Origin: Flavobacteriales bacterium | Lineage (GTDB): Bacteria; Bacteroidota; Bacteroidia; Flavobacteriales_E; Vicingaceae | Direction of reading: 5' to 3' | Assembly (NCBI GenBank): GCA_029262915.1 | Contig: JAJCYN010000268.1 | Location: 1-8,197, forward strand | DNA: 8,197 nt | Part shown: in pieces, positions 1 to 6,554 of the stretch | Numbering within the stretch: the stretch's first letter is position 1 | How the letters are laid out: every line of letters starts with the position of its first letter | Position numbers and translations under genes: made by a program | Notes under the pieces: generated by a model | What the model saw: the letters and a program-made list of their open reading frames with translations, nothing else | What the model was told of the DNA's origin: nothing | Database searches by the model: none

Positions 1-896
1 CTTTCAAAGTAAGAAGTATTTATTGGTTTTTCCAACGGTTTTGGAGTTCCCCAAGTACCCGAGCTAAGTCTTTTTTTAGAAACAAAAATATCTCCAATAT
101 AAACCTCTCCATCATTCCTATAAATAAATATTCTATTTCCATCTGGAGAAATACTTAAGCTAGCATCGTGTCCTTCTGTATTTAATCTCCCCTCAATAGG
201 TCTGGATTTACTCCATATATTATCCACGGAATCCCAATCAGAGATATAGATATCTTCAAAATATTTATAATCACCACCTTCATCAACTCCACCGCCTTTT
301 GTATCAGATCTCCTGGAGGTAAATATCATTGTTTTACCATCTGCAGAAATGGAAGGAGCATAGTCACCGCCTCTAGAATTGATATTCTTTCCTAAATTTT
401 CAATTTTCACTTTTACGGGGCTTGCAATCATCTTTTTTGCATAATCAATCTGTGCAATTCTTTTAGTGATATTATAAAACTTCTTGTCCTTTTTAGATGC
501 ATTGGCATTAAAAGTATTATAAGCCTCTAAAGATTTATCCAATTGATTATTTCTGTGATAAGCTTGTGCTAGGTTAAAATAAAGTTCATCATCTACTTCT
601 ACATTTAAATTTTTTGCATTCTGAAAGTACTCAACAGCCAATTCAAAATTCTTCAACCTATAATAACATTCACCAATACGGTAGTTTACCATAGCATTAT
701 TGGTATAATCTATCAACAACCCTCTGTAAATGTTTAAGGCTATCCTAACATTACCTTCTGTTAAAAATTTATGCCTGGCATCTTGCATTTTAATCTTAAA
801 ACCAATTTTACCCGTTTTTTTATCCTCTTTTTGCGCAACAGCAGTAGTTCCTAAAAAGATAAATACGAGAAACAGTAATAAAATATTTTTTATCAT
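1..896 (-). CDS. Exported TPR and PD40 beta-propeller protein, 5' part only (OmpA/PorE-like architecture possible)
   Basis: The first 298 codons are present; the rest lies beyond the left edge. The start is the ATG at 896-894. Residues 1-21 form a type I signal peptide: a Lys, a long Leu/Phe/Ile core, and an AVA|Q cleavage site after residue 21. There is no lipobox cysteine, so the protein should be released into the periplasm or reach the outer membrane rather than be lipidated. Residues about 40-134 contain tetratricopeptide-type helical pairs (e.g. 67-98 and 101-134). From about 160 the protein becomes beta-rich with PD40/TolB-like blades: SISADGKTMIFTSRR at 182-196 and SISPDGNRIFIYRND at 248-262, alternating with DIYISDW- and DIFVSKK-type strands. 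In Bacteroidota this order is common in proteins ending in an OmpA peptidoglycan-binding domain, including the type IX secretion component PorE, but many paralogues share it and the diagnostic C-terminus is missing. It lies 125 nt downstream of mqnA and probably has its own promoter. The domain call is strong; the specific role is unknown. Confidence 0.85.
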   Translation of the reverse strand, partial: MIKNILLLFLVFIFLGTTAVAQKEDKKTGKIGFKIKMQDARHKFLTEGNVRIALNIYRGLLIDYTNNAMVNYRIGECYYRLKNFELAVEYFQNAKNLNVEVDDELYFNLAQAYHRNNQLDKSLEAYNTFNANASKKDKKFYNITKRIAQIDYAKKMIASPVKVKIENLGKNINSRGGDYAPSISADGKTMIFTSRRSDTKGGGVDEGGDYKYFEDIYISDWDSVDNIWSKSRPIEGRLNTEGHDASLSISPDGNRIFIYRNDGEVYIGDIFVSKKRLSSGTWGTPKPLEKPINTSYFE

Positions 897-973
897 ACCT
901 TGAATTTTAATACTCACTTATTAGCATCAATTGTGCCAACAAGCGTTGAGTAAAGATTGTCATTGAAGTCAAA

Positions 974-981
974 CAAAAATA
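974..981 (-). promoter_or_regulatory. Putative Bacteroidota -7 promoter element for the TPR/PD40 gene
   Basis: The minus strand reads TATTTTTG, an exact match to the TAnnTTTG -7 consensus of Bacteroidota primary sigma factor promoters. It would start transcription about 70 nt upstream of the ATG at 896. I see no clear TTTG-type -33 box at the expected spacing, and the region is very AT-rich, so a chance match is quite possible. Confidence 0.3.
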
Positions 982-999
982 GTGAATAAGATTAGGATT

Positions 1000-1020
1000 A
1001 AAAACTTTATTATTAAAAGT
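1000..1020 (-). terminator. Weak possible terminator just after mqnA
   Basis: On the minus strand, immediately after the mqnA stop codon, there is a 5-bp inverted repeat (ACTTT / AAAGT) around a 7-nt loop, followed by a short T run. The stem has only one G-C pair, so at best this is an inefficient intrinsic terminator. It could reduce read-through from mqnA into the TPR/PD40 gene. Confidence 0.2.
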
Positions 1021-1021
1021 C

Positions 1022-1798
1022 TTAAGGTTCTATGTTTATCTCTTCTTTAGATTCTTGGTATTCAAAAAATGTTTTAATCGCTTTTTGCTTGTTATCGTCT
1101 AAAAAATAAGAGATGTTTTTGGTGAGGTACTGCTTAAGTACATCCTCCGAAATGTTGCCACCCTTATTATTGAGGATTACATTATCAATGCTATTTACAC
1201 CTTGTTTTAGTGCATTATTGAACTTTTGAATAAAAGGTTTAGGCAATTCTTTATTCGAAATCCAGCAAGCAAAAACAAAAGGTAGTCCAGTAAACTTAAA
1301 CCATTCTTCGGCCAAATCATATTTATATTTAAAGGTTGCAGACAACTTAAAAGTTCTATCTCCAATAATTACACCCGCTGTTTTTCCTTTTATTTCATTT
1401 TCAAAACCTTCAGTTGCTTTAATCCATTTTGGAGAAATTTTCCAATATTTATTTGCCAATACCTGTACCAAATTAACGGAAGTTTTTGACTGATAATCTA
1501 GGTAAATACTTTCTATTTCATCCAATGGAACATCACTAAACAATGCAACAGAATCAACCTTTCCTTCAGCTCCTATGCAATAATCAGAAATAATATGATA
1601 TTCCTCAAGTTGAGGAATTATCGCTATAGGTACCAATCCCAAATCTACCTCACCTGTCAATAGTTTTTTTGCACAATCCGATGGAATGTCTAGCGAAAAA
1701 TGAATCTCATCAATCAGCTCAGAATTATTAATTCCATAAACAAAAGGTAGTGTATTTAAATAAGATACTGCTGAAACTTTAATCTTCTGTGCTTTCAT
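1022..1798 (-). CDS. mqnA: Chorismate dehydratase MqnA (futalosine pathway of menaquinone synthesis)
   Basis: MqnA dehydrates chorismate to 3-[(1-carboxyvinyl)oxy]benzoate, the first step of the futalosine route to menaquinone; it is cytoplasmic and has a periplasmic-binding-protein-like fold. The 258-residue product begins MKAQKIKVSAVSYLNTLPF; the SYLNTLPF stretch (12-19) is the family hallmark near the substrate pocket. Further family-like segments are the DSVALFSDVPLDEI region, the following TSVNLVQVL stretch, and GVIIGDRTF. The sister enzyme MqnD has a different N-terminus (an SPCPNDTF-type motif), so MqnA is preferred. The frame stays open upstream to a GTG at 1822, but the ATG at 1798 is chosen because a purine-rich AGAGGA site sits 5 nt before it and the N-terminus then matches the family. 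It overlaps the end of the EI24 gene by 20 nt, which implies coupled translation. The later pathway genes (mqnB-E) are not in the window, so a complete pathway is inferred. Confidence 0.93.
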   Translation of the reverse strand: MKAQKIKVSAVSYLNTLPFVYGINNSELIDEIHFSLDIPSDCAKKLLTGEVDLGLVPIAIIPQLEEYHIISDYCIGAEGKVDSVALFSDVPLDEIESIYLDYQSKTSVNLVQVLANKYWKISPKWIKATEGFENEIKGKTAGVIIGDRTFKLSATFKYKYDLAEEWFKFTGLPFVFACWISNKELPKPFIQKFNNALKQGVNSIDNVILNNKGGNISEDVLKQYLTKNISYFLDDNKQKAIKTFFEYQESKEEINIEP

Positions 1799-2771
1799 CT
1801 TCTTCCTCTTCTGTATTTTCACTATTCACATCTGTACTCCCATCATCTCCCTCTTCAGTATTTTCATCAAGCTTTTTTGTGCCTTCTCCTATTCTCCTAG
1901 TTTCTTCATCTTCGGCTAACACAATATCTTCAATTATTTCCTCTTCATTTTGTTTGGCATAAGGATTATTAGACAAATTGACCACTTTATGAGTAGCGAC
2001 CGTTGCCGCAACAACAGACAATATCGCTACAAAACCAGCCAAAAATGTCCCGCAAAAAGGAATTAATAGAAAAAAGGAAAATATCATCCCATTAGCAATA
2101 GCCAGCCCTTTATTATCTCTAATAAATCGAACACTCTGTTTAATGGTTAATCTTCTTCGTTCATTGGTATAATCAATAAATGCAAAACCGTAAAAATAGG
2201 AAGAAATAAAGAAGATAATTACTGTACCAATTATTCCTCCTAGCAACGGAACGAATAGACCCAAAATGAAGATTACGATTATCCAACCTATTTCTATGAA
2301 TAAATTTCTGCAAGCAATAAGTATCCCTCGCACTACATCTCTCATAATTTGGTCCCCGTTAAACTTGTATTTATTTCCTGTTAACTTTTCTTCCACCGCT
2401 TCAGATAAAAAAGCAAATACTGGCGATAAACATATAATTACAATGTACCCCCCAAAAGTTGCAAACACAAAGAAGAAGATCACCTTCATTATAACCCAAA
2501 CTAAACCACTCATTACGCCAGATATATATCCAGCAGCTTCACGCAAATATTCAGCTCCAAACATCGTATCATCTTCAATTTTCATAGCATCGGTCAACCA
2601 ACCCTCTATGAAATCAGTTAAAGAACCAATACCCAGTAACCCACCTATAAAGAAGATAATATTTAATAAAAAAGGAAATAAAAGATACCACCAAAGTCCT
2701 TTTGAAAATAACAAGCTAAATGCTTTTCCATAAGCATTAAAACCCGTTCCAAAATTTTTAAATAAACTCAT
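1779..2771 (-). CDS. EI24/CysZ-like integral membrane protein with acidic C-terminal tail
   Basis: The 330-residue product has four strongly hydrophobic regions (about 28-50, 86-122, 160-198 and 224-258), some long enough for two membrane passes. Features seen in the EI24/CysZ family (Pfam EI24) are the N-terminal GFNAYGKAFSLLFSKGLWWY segment, the SPVFAFLSEAVEEKLTG motif (116-132) after the second region, and FAFIDYTNERRRLTI (197-210) after the third. In Escherichia coli CysZ is an inner-membrane sulfate permease; most family members have no proven substrate, and no sulfur-assimilation gene is visible here, so sulfate transport is not asserted. Residues 276-330 are a hydrophilic tail with 26 Asp/Glu among 55 residues, probably disordered, which I do not recall as standard for the family. 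The ATG at 2771 has no Shine-Dalgarno sequence. The gene is divergent from purB, and its last 20 nt overlap mqnA. Confidence 0.82.
   Translation of the reverse strand: MSLFKNFGTGFNAYGKAFSLLFSKGLWWYLLFPFLLNIIFFIGGLLGIGSLTDFIEGWLTDAMKIEDDTMFGAEYLREAAGYISGVMSGLVWVIMKVIFFFVFATFGGYIVIICLSPVFAFLSEAVEEKLTGNKYKFNGDQIMRDVVRGILIACRNLFIEIGWIIVIFILGLFVPLLGGIIGTVIIFFISSYFYGFAFIDYTNERRRLTIKQSVRFIRDNKGLAIANGMIFSFFLLIPFCGTFLAGFVAILSVVAATVATHKVVNLSNNPYAKQNEEEIIEDIVLAEDEETRRIGEGTKKLDENTEEGDDGSTDVNSENTEEEEDESTED
1799..1810 (-). promoter_or_regulatory. Ribosome binding site of mqnA, inside the EI24 coding tail
   Basis: The minus strand reads AAGAGGAAGAAG directly before the mqnA ATG, with an AGAGGA core 5 nt upstream. 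The same bases encode part of the Glu/Asp-rich C-terminus of the upstream protein. This site supports the ATG at 1798 over the upstream GTG. Confidence 0.6.
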
Positions 2772-2792
2772 AAACTACATTAATAACTTGCT

Positions 2793-2800
2793 CAAATATA
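2793..2800 (-). promoter_or_regulatory. Putative -7 promoter element for the EI24-mqnA operon
   Basis: The minus strand reads TATATTTG, an exact TAnnTTTG match about 21 nt before the ATG at 2771, giving a short leader. No clear -33 TTTG is seen at standard spacing. It lies in the same 94-bp gap as the purB promoter element, on the opposite strand. Confidence 0.42.
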
Positions 2801-2836
2801 CAGATTAATCAACCTAGTTTTTTGCTCTAAAAGAGT

Positions 2837-2844
2837 TACTTTTG
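2837..2844 (+). promoter_or_regulatory. Putative -7 promoter element for purB
   Basis: The plus strand reads TACTTTTG, an exact TAnnTTTG match ending 21 nt before the purB ATG at 2866. An upstream TTTG at 2821-2824 is too close to be a standard -33 box. The longer purB reading frame would have to start at the TTG at 2842-2844, inside this element, which is a further argument for the ATG. Confidence 0.45.
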
Positions 2845-2865
2845 TCTTTTAACAATTTTTATAAT

Positions 2866-4218
2866 ATGGAGTTGACAGAATTAACAGCTATTTCACCTAT
2901 TGATGGTAGATATAGAAGAGTAACCAAAGAATTGGGCAACTATTTTTCTGAAGCTGCTTTAATAAAATATAGGGTACGAGTAGAAATTGAATACTTTATT
3001 GCTTTGTGTGAATTACCGCTACCTCAATTGGCCGATTTTGACAAATCGCTATATGGTTCTATCCGTAATATTTATGAAAATTTCTCTTATGAAGATGCCT
3101 TAGCAATTAAAGAAATAGAAAAAACTACCAATCACGATGTAAAAGCTGTTGAGTATTTTATCAAGGATAAATTTACTGATTTAGGTATCAACGAACAACA
3201 AGAGTTTGTTCATTTCGGACTAACCTCACAAGACATTAATAACACTTCTGTTCCTTTATCTTTAAAAGAAGCATTAAATGATGTTTATTACCCAATGTTA
3301 GATGAAGCTGTAAGTTTGATCAAGGCTAAAGCTACTGAATGGAAAGATATTCCTATGCTGGCAAAAACACATGGACAACCTGCTTCTCCTACTCGATTAG
3401 GAAAAGAATTTTATGTTTTTGTAGAGCGCCTGGAAAAACAACTAGCACAAGTAAAAAGTGTGCCTTTCTCTGCCAAGTTTGGTGGAGCAACGGGGAACTT
3501 AAACGCACATCATGTGGCCTATCCTGAAACAAATTGGGTAGAATTTGCCAATAATTATGTTAACAATGGATTGGAGCTAGATCGATCTCAAACAACTACG
3601 CAAATTGAACATTACGATAATTTAGCCGCTCTTTTTGATGGCTTAAAAAGAATCAACACCATTTTAATTGATTTAGATAGAGATGTTTGGACCTACGTTT
3701 CTATGGAATATTTCAAGCAAAAAATCAAAGAAGGTGAGATAGGGTCTTCGGCAATGCCGCACAAAGTAAACCCAATTGATTTTGAAAATTCTGAAGGAAA
3801 CTTAGGCATTGCCAATGCAATTTATGAGCATTTAGCCGCCAAGCTTCCTATTTCTCGTTTACAAAGAGATTTAACCGATTCTACGGTATTAAGAAATGTT
3901 GGAGTTCCTATTGGTCATAGCTTATTAGCATTAGCATCATTAATTAAAGGAATGAATAAATTGTTGATTAATGAAGATAAAATAGCATTAGATTTAGAAA
4001 GCAACTGGGCAGTGGCTGCAGAAGCTATTCAAACTGTACTGAGAAGAGAAGGATATCCTAAACCTTATGAAGCATTAAAAGAGTTAACCCGTACCAACGA
4101 AAAAATTACAGCCGAGTCCATTGCAAAATTTATTGATGGATTAAACGTTAGTGATAATATTAAAACAGAATTGAAACAAATCACACCATTTAACTTTACT
4201 GGTGTAGAATTGTTCTAA
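2866..4218 (+). CDS. purB: Adenylosuccinate lyase PurB
   Basis: This cytoplasmic fumarase/aspartase-superfamily enzyme acts twice in purine synthesis: it removes fumarate from SAICAR to give AICAR, and from adenylosuccinate to give AMP (EC 4.3.2.2). The 450-residue protein starts MELTELTAISPIDGRYRR, the usual PurB N-terminus. HFGLTSQD lies at 116-123, KTHGQPASPTRLGKE contains the likely general-acid His169, and the superfamily signature loop GSSAMPHKVNPIDFEN begins at 293, with Ser295 as the expected catalytic base. Length and motif spacing fit the longer E. coli-type PurB (about 456 residues) rather than the shorter Bacillus type. The frame is open upstream to a TTG at 2842, but the ATG at 2866 matches family N-termini and leaves the promoter element free. 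There is no Shine-Dalgarno sequence, only an AU-rich leader. The stop codon shares one base with the ATG of the ABC exporter. All key residues seem intact. Confidence 0.97.
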   Translation: MELTELTAISPIDGRYRRVTKELGNYFSEAALIKYRVRVEIEYFIALCELPLPQLADFDKSLYGSIRNIYENFSYEDALAIKEIEKTTNHDVKAVEYFIKDKFTDLGINEQQEFVHFGLTSQDINNTSVPLSLKEALNDVYYPMLDEAVSLIKAKATEWKDIPMLAKTHGQPASPTRLGKEFYVFVERLEKQLAQVKSVPFSAKFGGATGNLNAHHVAYPETNWVEFANNYVNNGLELDRSQTTTQIEHYDNLAALFDGLKRINTILIDLDRDVWTYVSMEYFKQKIKEGEIGSSAMPHKVNPIDFENSEGNLGIANAIYEHLAAKLPISRLQRDLTDSTVLRNVGVPIGHSLLALASLIKGMNKLLINEDKIALDLESNWAVAAEAIQTVLRREGYPKPYEALKELTRTNEKITAESIAKFIDGLNVSDNIKTELKQITPFNFTGVELF

Positions 4219-6044
4219 TGAAAAGTTTCGTTAAAATACTAAAATACGCTGTAGGGTATAAATTGTACGCCTTCATCAATATTTTCTGTAACATCTTATC
4301 AATTGTTTTTGAATTGCTTTCAATAGTACTTTTCGTTCCTTTATTGAATTTATTATTTAATCAAACCACAGAAATAATTACCGCTAAACCCTCTTTTGCT
4401 TACACTAAAGAATATGCAACTGATTACTTTAACTATACTATGTCTCAATATATTGGTGAAAACGATAAGGTTGCTGCTTTACTTTTTGTTTGTGTATTAG
4501 TAGGTATTCTATCTCTACTTAAAAATGTGTTTCGATATTTAGCCCTGTATTACATTTCAGTATTAAGAACTGGAGTTGTGCGAGATTTAAGAGAAAAAAT
4601 TCATAAAAAAACACTGCACTTACCCCTTTCTTATTATTCTGAACAACGTAAAGGAGATATTATGGCCCGCATGACCTCCGATGTTCAGGAAGTAGAGTGG
4701 TCTATCTTGAACTCCTTAGAGTTAATGTTTCGAGAACCTTTGGCAGTTTTACTTTACGTTGGCATGCTAATTATAATGAGCCCACAACTTACATTGTTTG
4801 CAATGATTCTATTACCCATTAGCGGATTGATAATAGGCCAGTTAGGAAAAAGCCTAAGACGTTCTTCTACCAAAGTTCAAGAAATGGTAGGAAATATATT
4901 ATCAAGTATTGAAGAAACATTGGGAGGTTTAAGAATTATAAAGGCTTTTAATGCAGAGAATCATGTACGTAATAAATTTAATCATATAAATGATAAACAC
5001 ACTAGATTAACCCTGAAAATGGCTCGTAAAAAAGATGCCGCAGCGCCATTGAGTGAATTTATGGGCATAATTGTAATGGTGGTTTTAGTTTACTATGGCG
5101 GTAAATTAGTTTTAGAAGGAGATTCCAACTTTAGTGGCAGCGAATTTTTCGCCTACATCATTCTTTTTGCTAGATTGTTAACCCCGGTAAAAGCGTTTTC
5201 TACGGCTTACGCCATAGTATTAAAAGGGGCTGCTTCTGCTGATAGAATAGAGGAAGTGCTAAATGCTAAGAACGAAATTGTTGATCCAAATAACCCTAAG
5301 GACGTAAAGGAATTCTCTACATCAATTACCTATAAAGATGTTCAATTCTCTTATGATAATGCAATTGTTTTAGATGATGTAAACATTACCATCGAAAAAG
5401 GTAAAACCATTGCCTTAGTTGGAGAATCTGGAGGAGGGAAGTCTACTTTTGCAGATTTATTACCTCGCTTTTATGATTTGGAGACAGGTGAAATTTTAAT
5501 TGATGGCATCAATATAAAAGAAATCAGTTTAAAAAATCTGCGTAGATTAATGGGAATTGTAACGCAAGAATCTATTTTATTTAATGATACAATTATTAAC
5601 AACATTGCTTTGGGCACTAAAAATGCTACCAAAGAACAAGTTATTGAAGCAGCAAAAATTGCTAATGCCCACAACTTTATTTCGGAAATGGATAATGGCT
5701 ATGAGACGAATATTGGAGATAGAGGTGGGAAATTATCTGGTGGTCAACGACAACGATTGAGTATTGCGAGGGCCGTATTAAAGAACCCGCCAATATTAAT
5801 TTTAGATGAAGCCACCTCAGCATTGGATACTGAATCAGAAAAATTAGTACAGGATGCTTTGTTTAAATTAATGGAGAACAGAACATCTATTGTTATTGCT
5901 CATCGACTATCTACCATACAACACGCTGATGAAATTATCGTATTACAAAAAGGTAAAATAGTAGAGCGAGGAACTCATACCGACTTACTAAAACAAGCTG
6001 GTGTTTACAAAAAATTGTCAGACTTACAGACTTTTTCAAGTTAA
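4218..6044 (+). CDS. MsbA-like ABC exporter, fused membrane and ATPase domains
   Basis: The 608-residue protein is a complete half-transporter of the type IV (MsbA/Sav1866) exporter kind, expected to act as a homodimer in the inner membrane. Hydrophobic segments lie at about 16-47, 84-116, 173-209 (two passes), 278-298 and 309-323, which fits six transmembrane helices. A coupling-helix region, SYYSEQRKGDIMARMTSDV, follows the second. The nucleotide-binding domain has Walker A GESGGGKST (402-410, Lys408), the Q-loop Gln450, signature LSGGQ (506-510), Walker B ILILDE with catalytic Glu531, and H-loop His562, so it should be an active ATPase. Family members export lipid A core, other lipids, peptides or drugs; the substrate here cannot be read from sequence, so no symbol is given. 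The ATG overlaps the purB stop in a TAATG arrangement and has no Shine-Dalgarno sequence, so translation probably depends on re-initiation after purB. The acidic lipoprotein gene follows after 48 nt. Confidence 0.93.
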   Translation: MKSFVKILKYAVGYKLYAFINIFCNILSIVFELLSIVLFVPLLNLLFNQTTEIITAKPSFAYTKEYATDYFNYTMSQYIGENDKVAALLFVCVLVGILSLLKNVFRYLALYYISVLRTGVVRDLREKIHKKTLHLPLSYYSEQRKGDIMARMTSDVQEVEWSILNSLELMFREPLAVLLYVGMLIIMSPQLTLFAMILLPISGLIIGQLGKSLRRSSTKVQEMVGNILSSIEETLGGLRIIKAFNAENHVRNKFNHINDKHTRLTLKMARKKDAAAPLSEFMGIIVMVVLVYYGGKLVLEGDSNFSGSEFFAYIILFARLLTPVKAFSTAYAIVLKGAASADRIEEVLNAKNEIVDPNNPKDVKEFSTSITYKDVQFSYDNAIVLDDVNITIEKGKTIALVGESGGGKSTFADLLPRFYDLETGEILIDGINIKEISLKNLRRLMGIVTQESILFNDTIINNIALGTKNATKEQVIEAAKIANAHNFISEMDNGYETNIGDRGGKLSGGQRQRLSIARAVLKNPPILILDEATSALDTESEKLVQDALFKLMENRTSIVIAHRLSTIQHADEIIVLQKGKIVERGTHTDLLKQAGVYKKLSDLQTFSS

Positions 6045-6092
6045 ACTGCTATCTTTTTCTTAATTTTAAAACTCACAAAACAAGCTATTGAT

Positions 6093-6554
6093 ATGAAAAA
6101 TTTACTTACACTATTAAGCCTATTTACATTCATCTTTTTTATAGCCTCTTGCGGGAGCGAAGAACCAACTGATGAAATAATTGATGAAGTTGTTGATGAG
6201 ACCTATGTCGATGATTCCAATGCTGAGGAGACAGCGGCAGATACGAGTTCAACGGGTGTTTATCAAGAAGAAGTGGATGAAACAGAAGGAGCTAGCTTGC
6301 AAGATGCTTTAGCAGGAGACAAAGAACCAGAAGTTGAAGAAGATGGAAGATCTTTTTGTGATTGCGTAAAAAGAAACAAAGAACTTACTGATATTATGAT
6401 GGCTGATAATACATCTGATGCTGATTTTGATAAGGCTATGGAAGAGTTAGAAGCCATGAAAACAAATGATTGTAAAATAATGTTCCCAGACCAAAGTAAC
6501 ATAGAAGAAAAGAAAGCACACGAACGTAAAGTGAGAAGGTGCTTGTCTAAATAG
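6093..6554 (+). CDS. Small acidic lipoprotein with a conserved-looking C-terminal cysteine domain, function unknown
   Basis: The 153-residue product starts with a lipoprotein signal peptide: MKN, a Leu/Phe-rich core, then FIASC-G, placing the lipidated cysteine at residue 20. Residues 22-87 form a low-complexity linker with 25 Asp/Glu among 66 residues and almost no basic ones, probably a flexible spacer at the membrane surface. The C-terminal part (88-153) looks folded and amphipathic, with four cysteines: a CDC pair (89 and 91), Cys127 and Cys150. Two disulfides or a metal site are possible, but I do not recognise the family and assign no function. The gene follows the ABC exporter by 48 nt on the same strand and may be cotranscribed. 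A near match to the -7 box (TATCTTTT at 6050-6057) is too weak to call. The 3' end overlaps the convergent helicase gene by 8 nt. The lipoprotein call is firm; the role is open. Confidence 0.88.
   Translation: MKNLLTLLSLFTFIFFIASCGSEEPTDEIIDEVVDETYVDDSNAEETAADTSSTGVYQEEVDETEGASLQDALAGDKEPEVEEDGRSFCDCVKRNKELTDIMMADNTSDADFDKAMEELEAMKTNDCKIMFPDQSNIEEKKAHERKVRRCLSK

Noticed and set aside
939..950. Short palindrome CAAC-aagc-GTTG in the gap between mqnA and the TPR/PD40 gene, as an operator or hairpin
   Set aside because: A 4-bp arm around a 4-nt loop is expected by chance, and no second copy was seen.
1799..1822. Extended mqnA start at the GTG at 1822
   Set aside because: It adds eight mostly basic residues not typical of the family and bypasses the well-placed purine-rich site before the ATG at 1798.
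2266..2733. A 155-codon open frame on the plus strand, antisense to the EI24-like gene
   Set aside because: It is Lys/Ser/Pro/Ile-rich with no recognisable domain and lies wholly opposite a well-supported membrane protein gene; it is a frame shadow.
2842..2865. Extended purB start at the TTG at 2842
   Set aside because: That codon lies inside the exact -7 promoter element, and the ATG at 2866 gives the standard PurB N-terminus.
6263..6502. A 79-codon minus-strand frame opposite the lipoprotein gene
   Set aside because: Its Ser-rich composition is what the complement of Asp/Glu codons produces, and it has no independent start signals.
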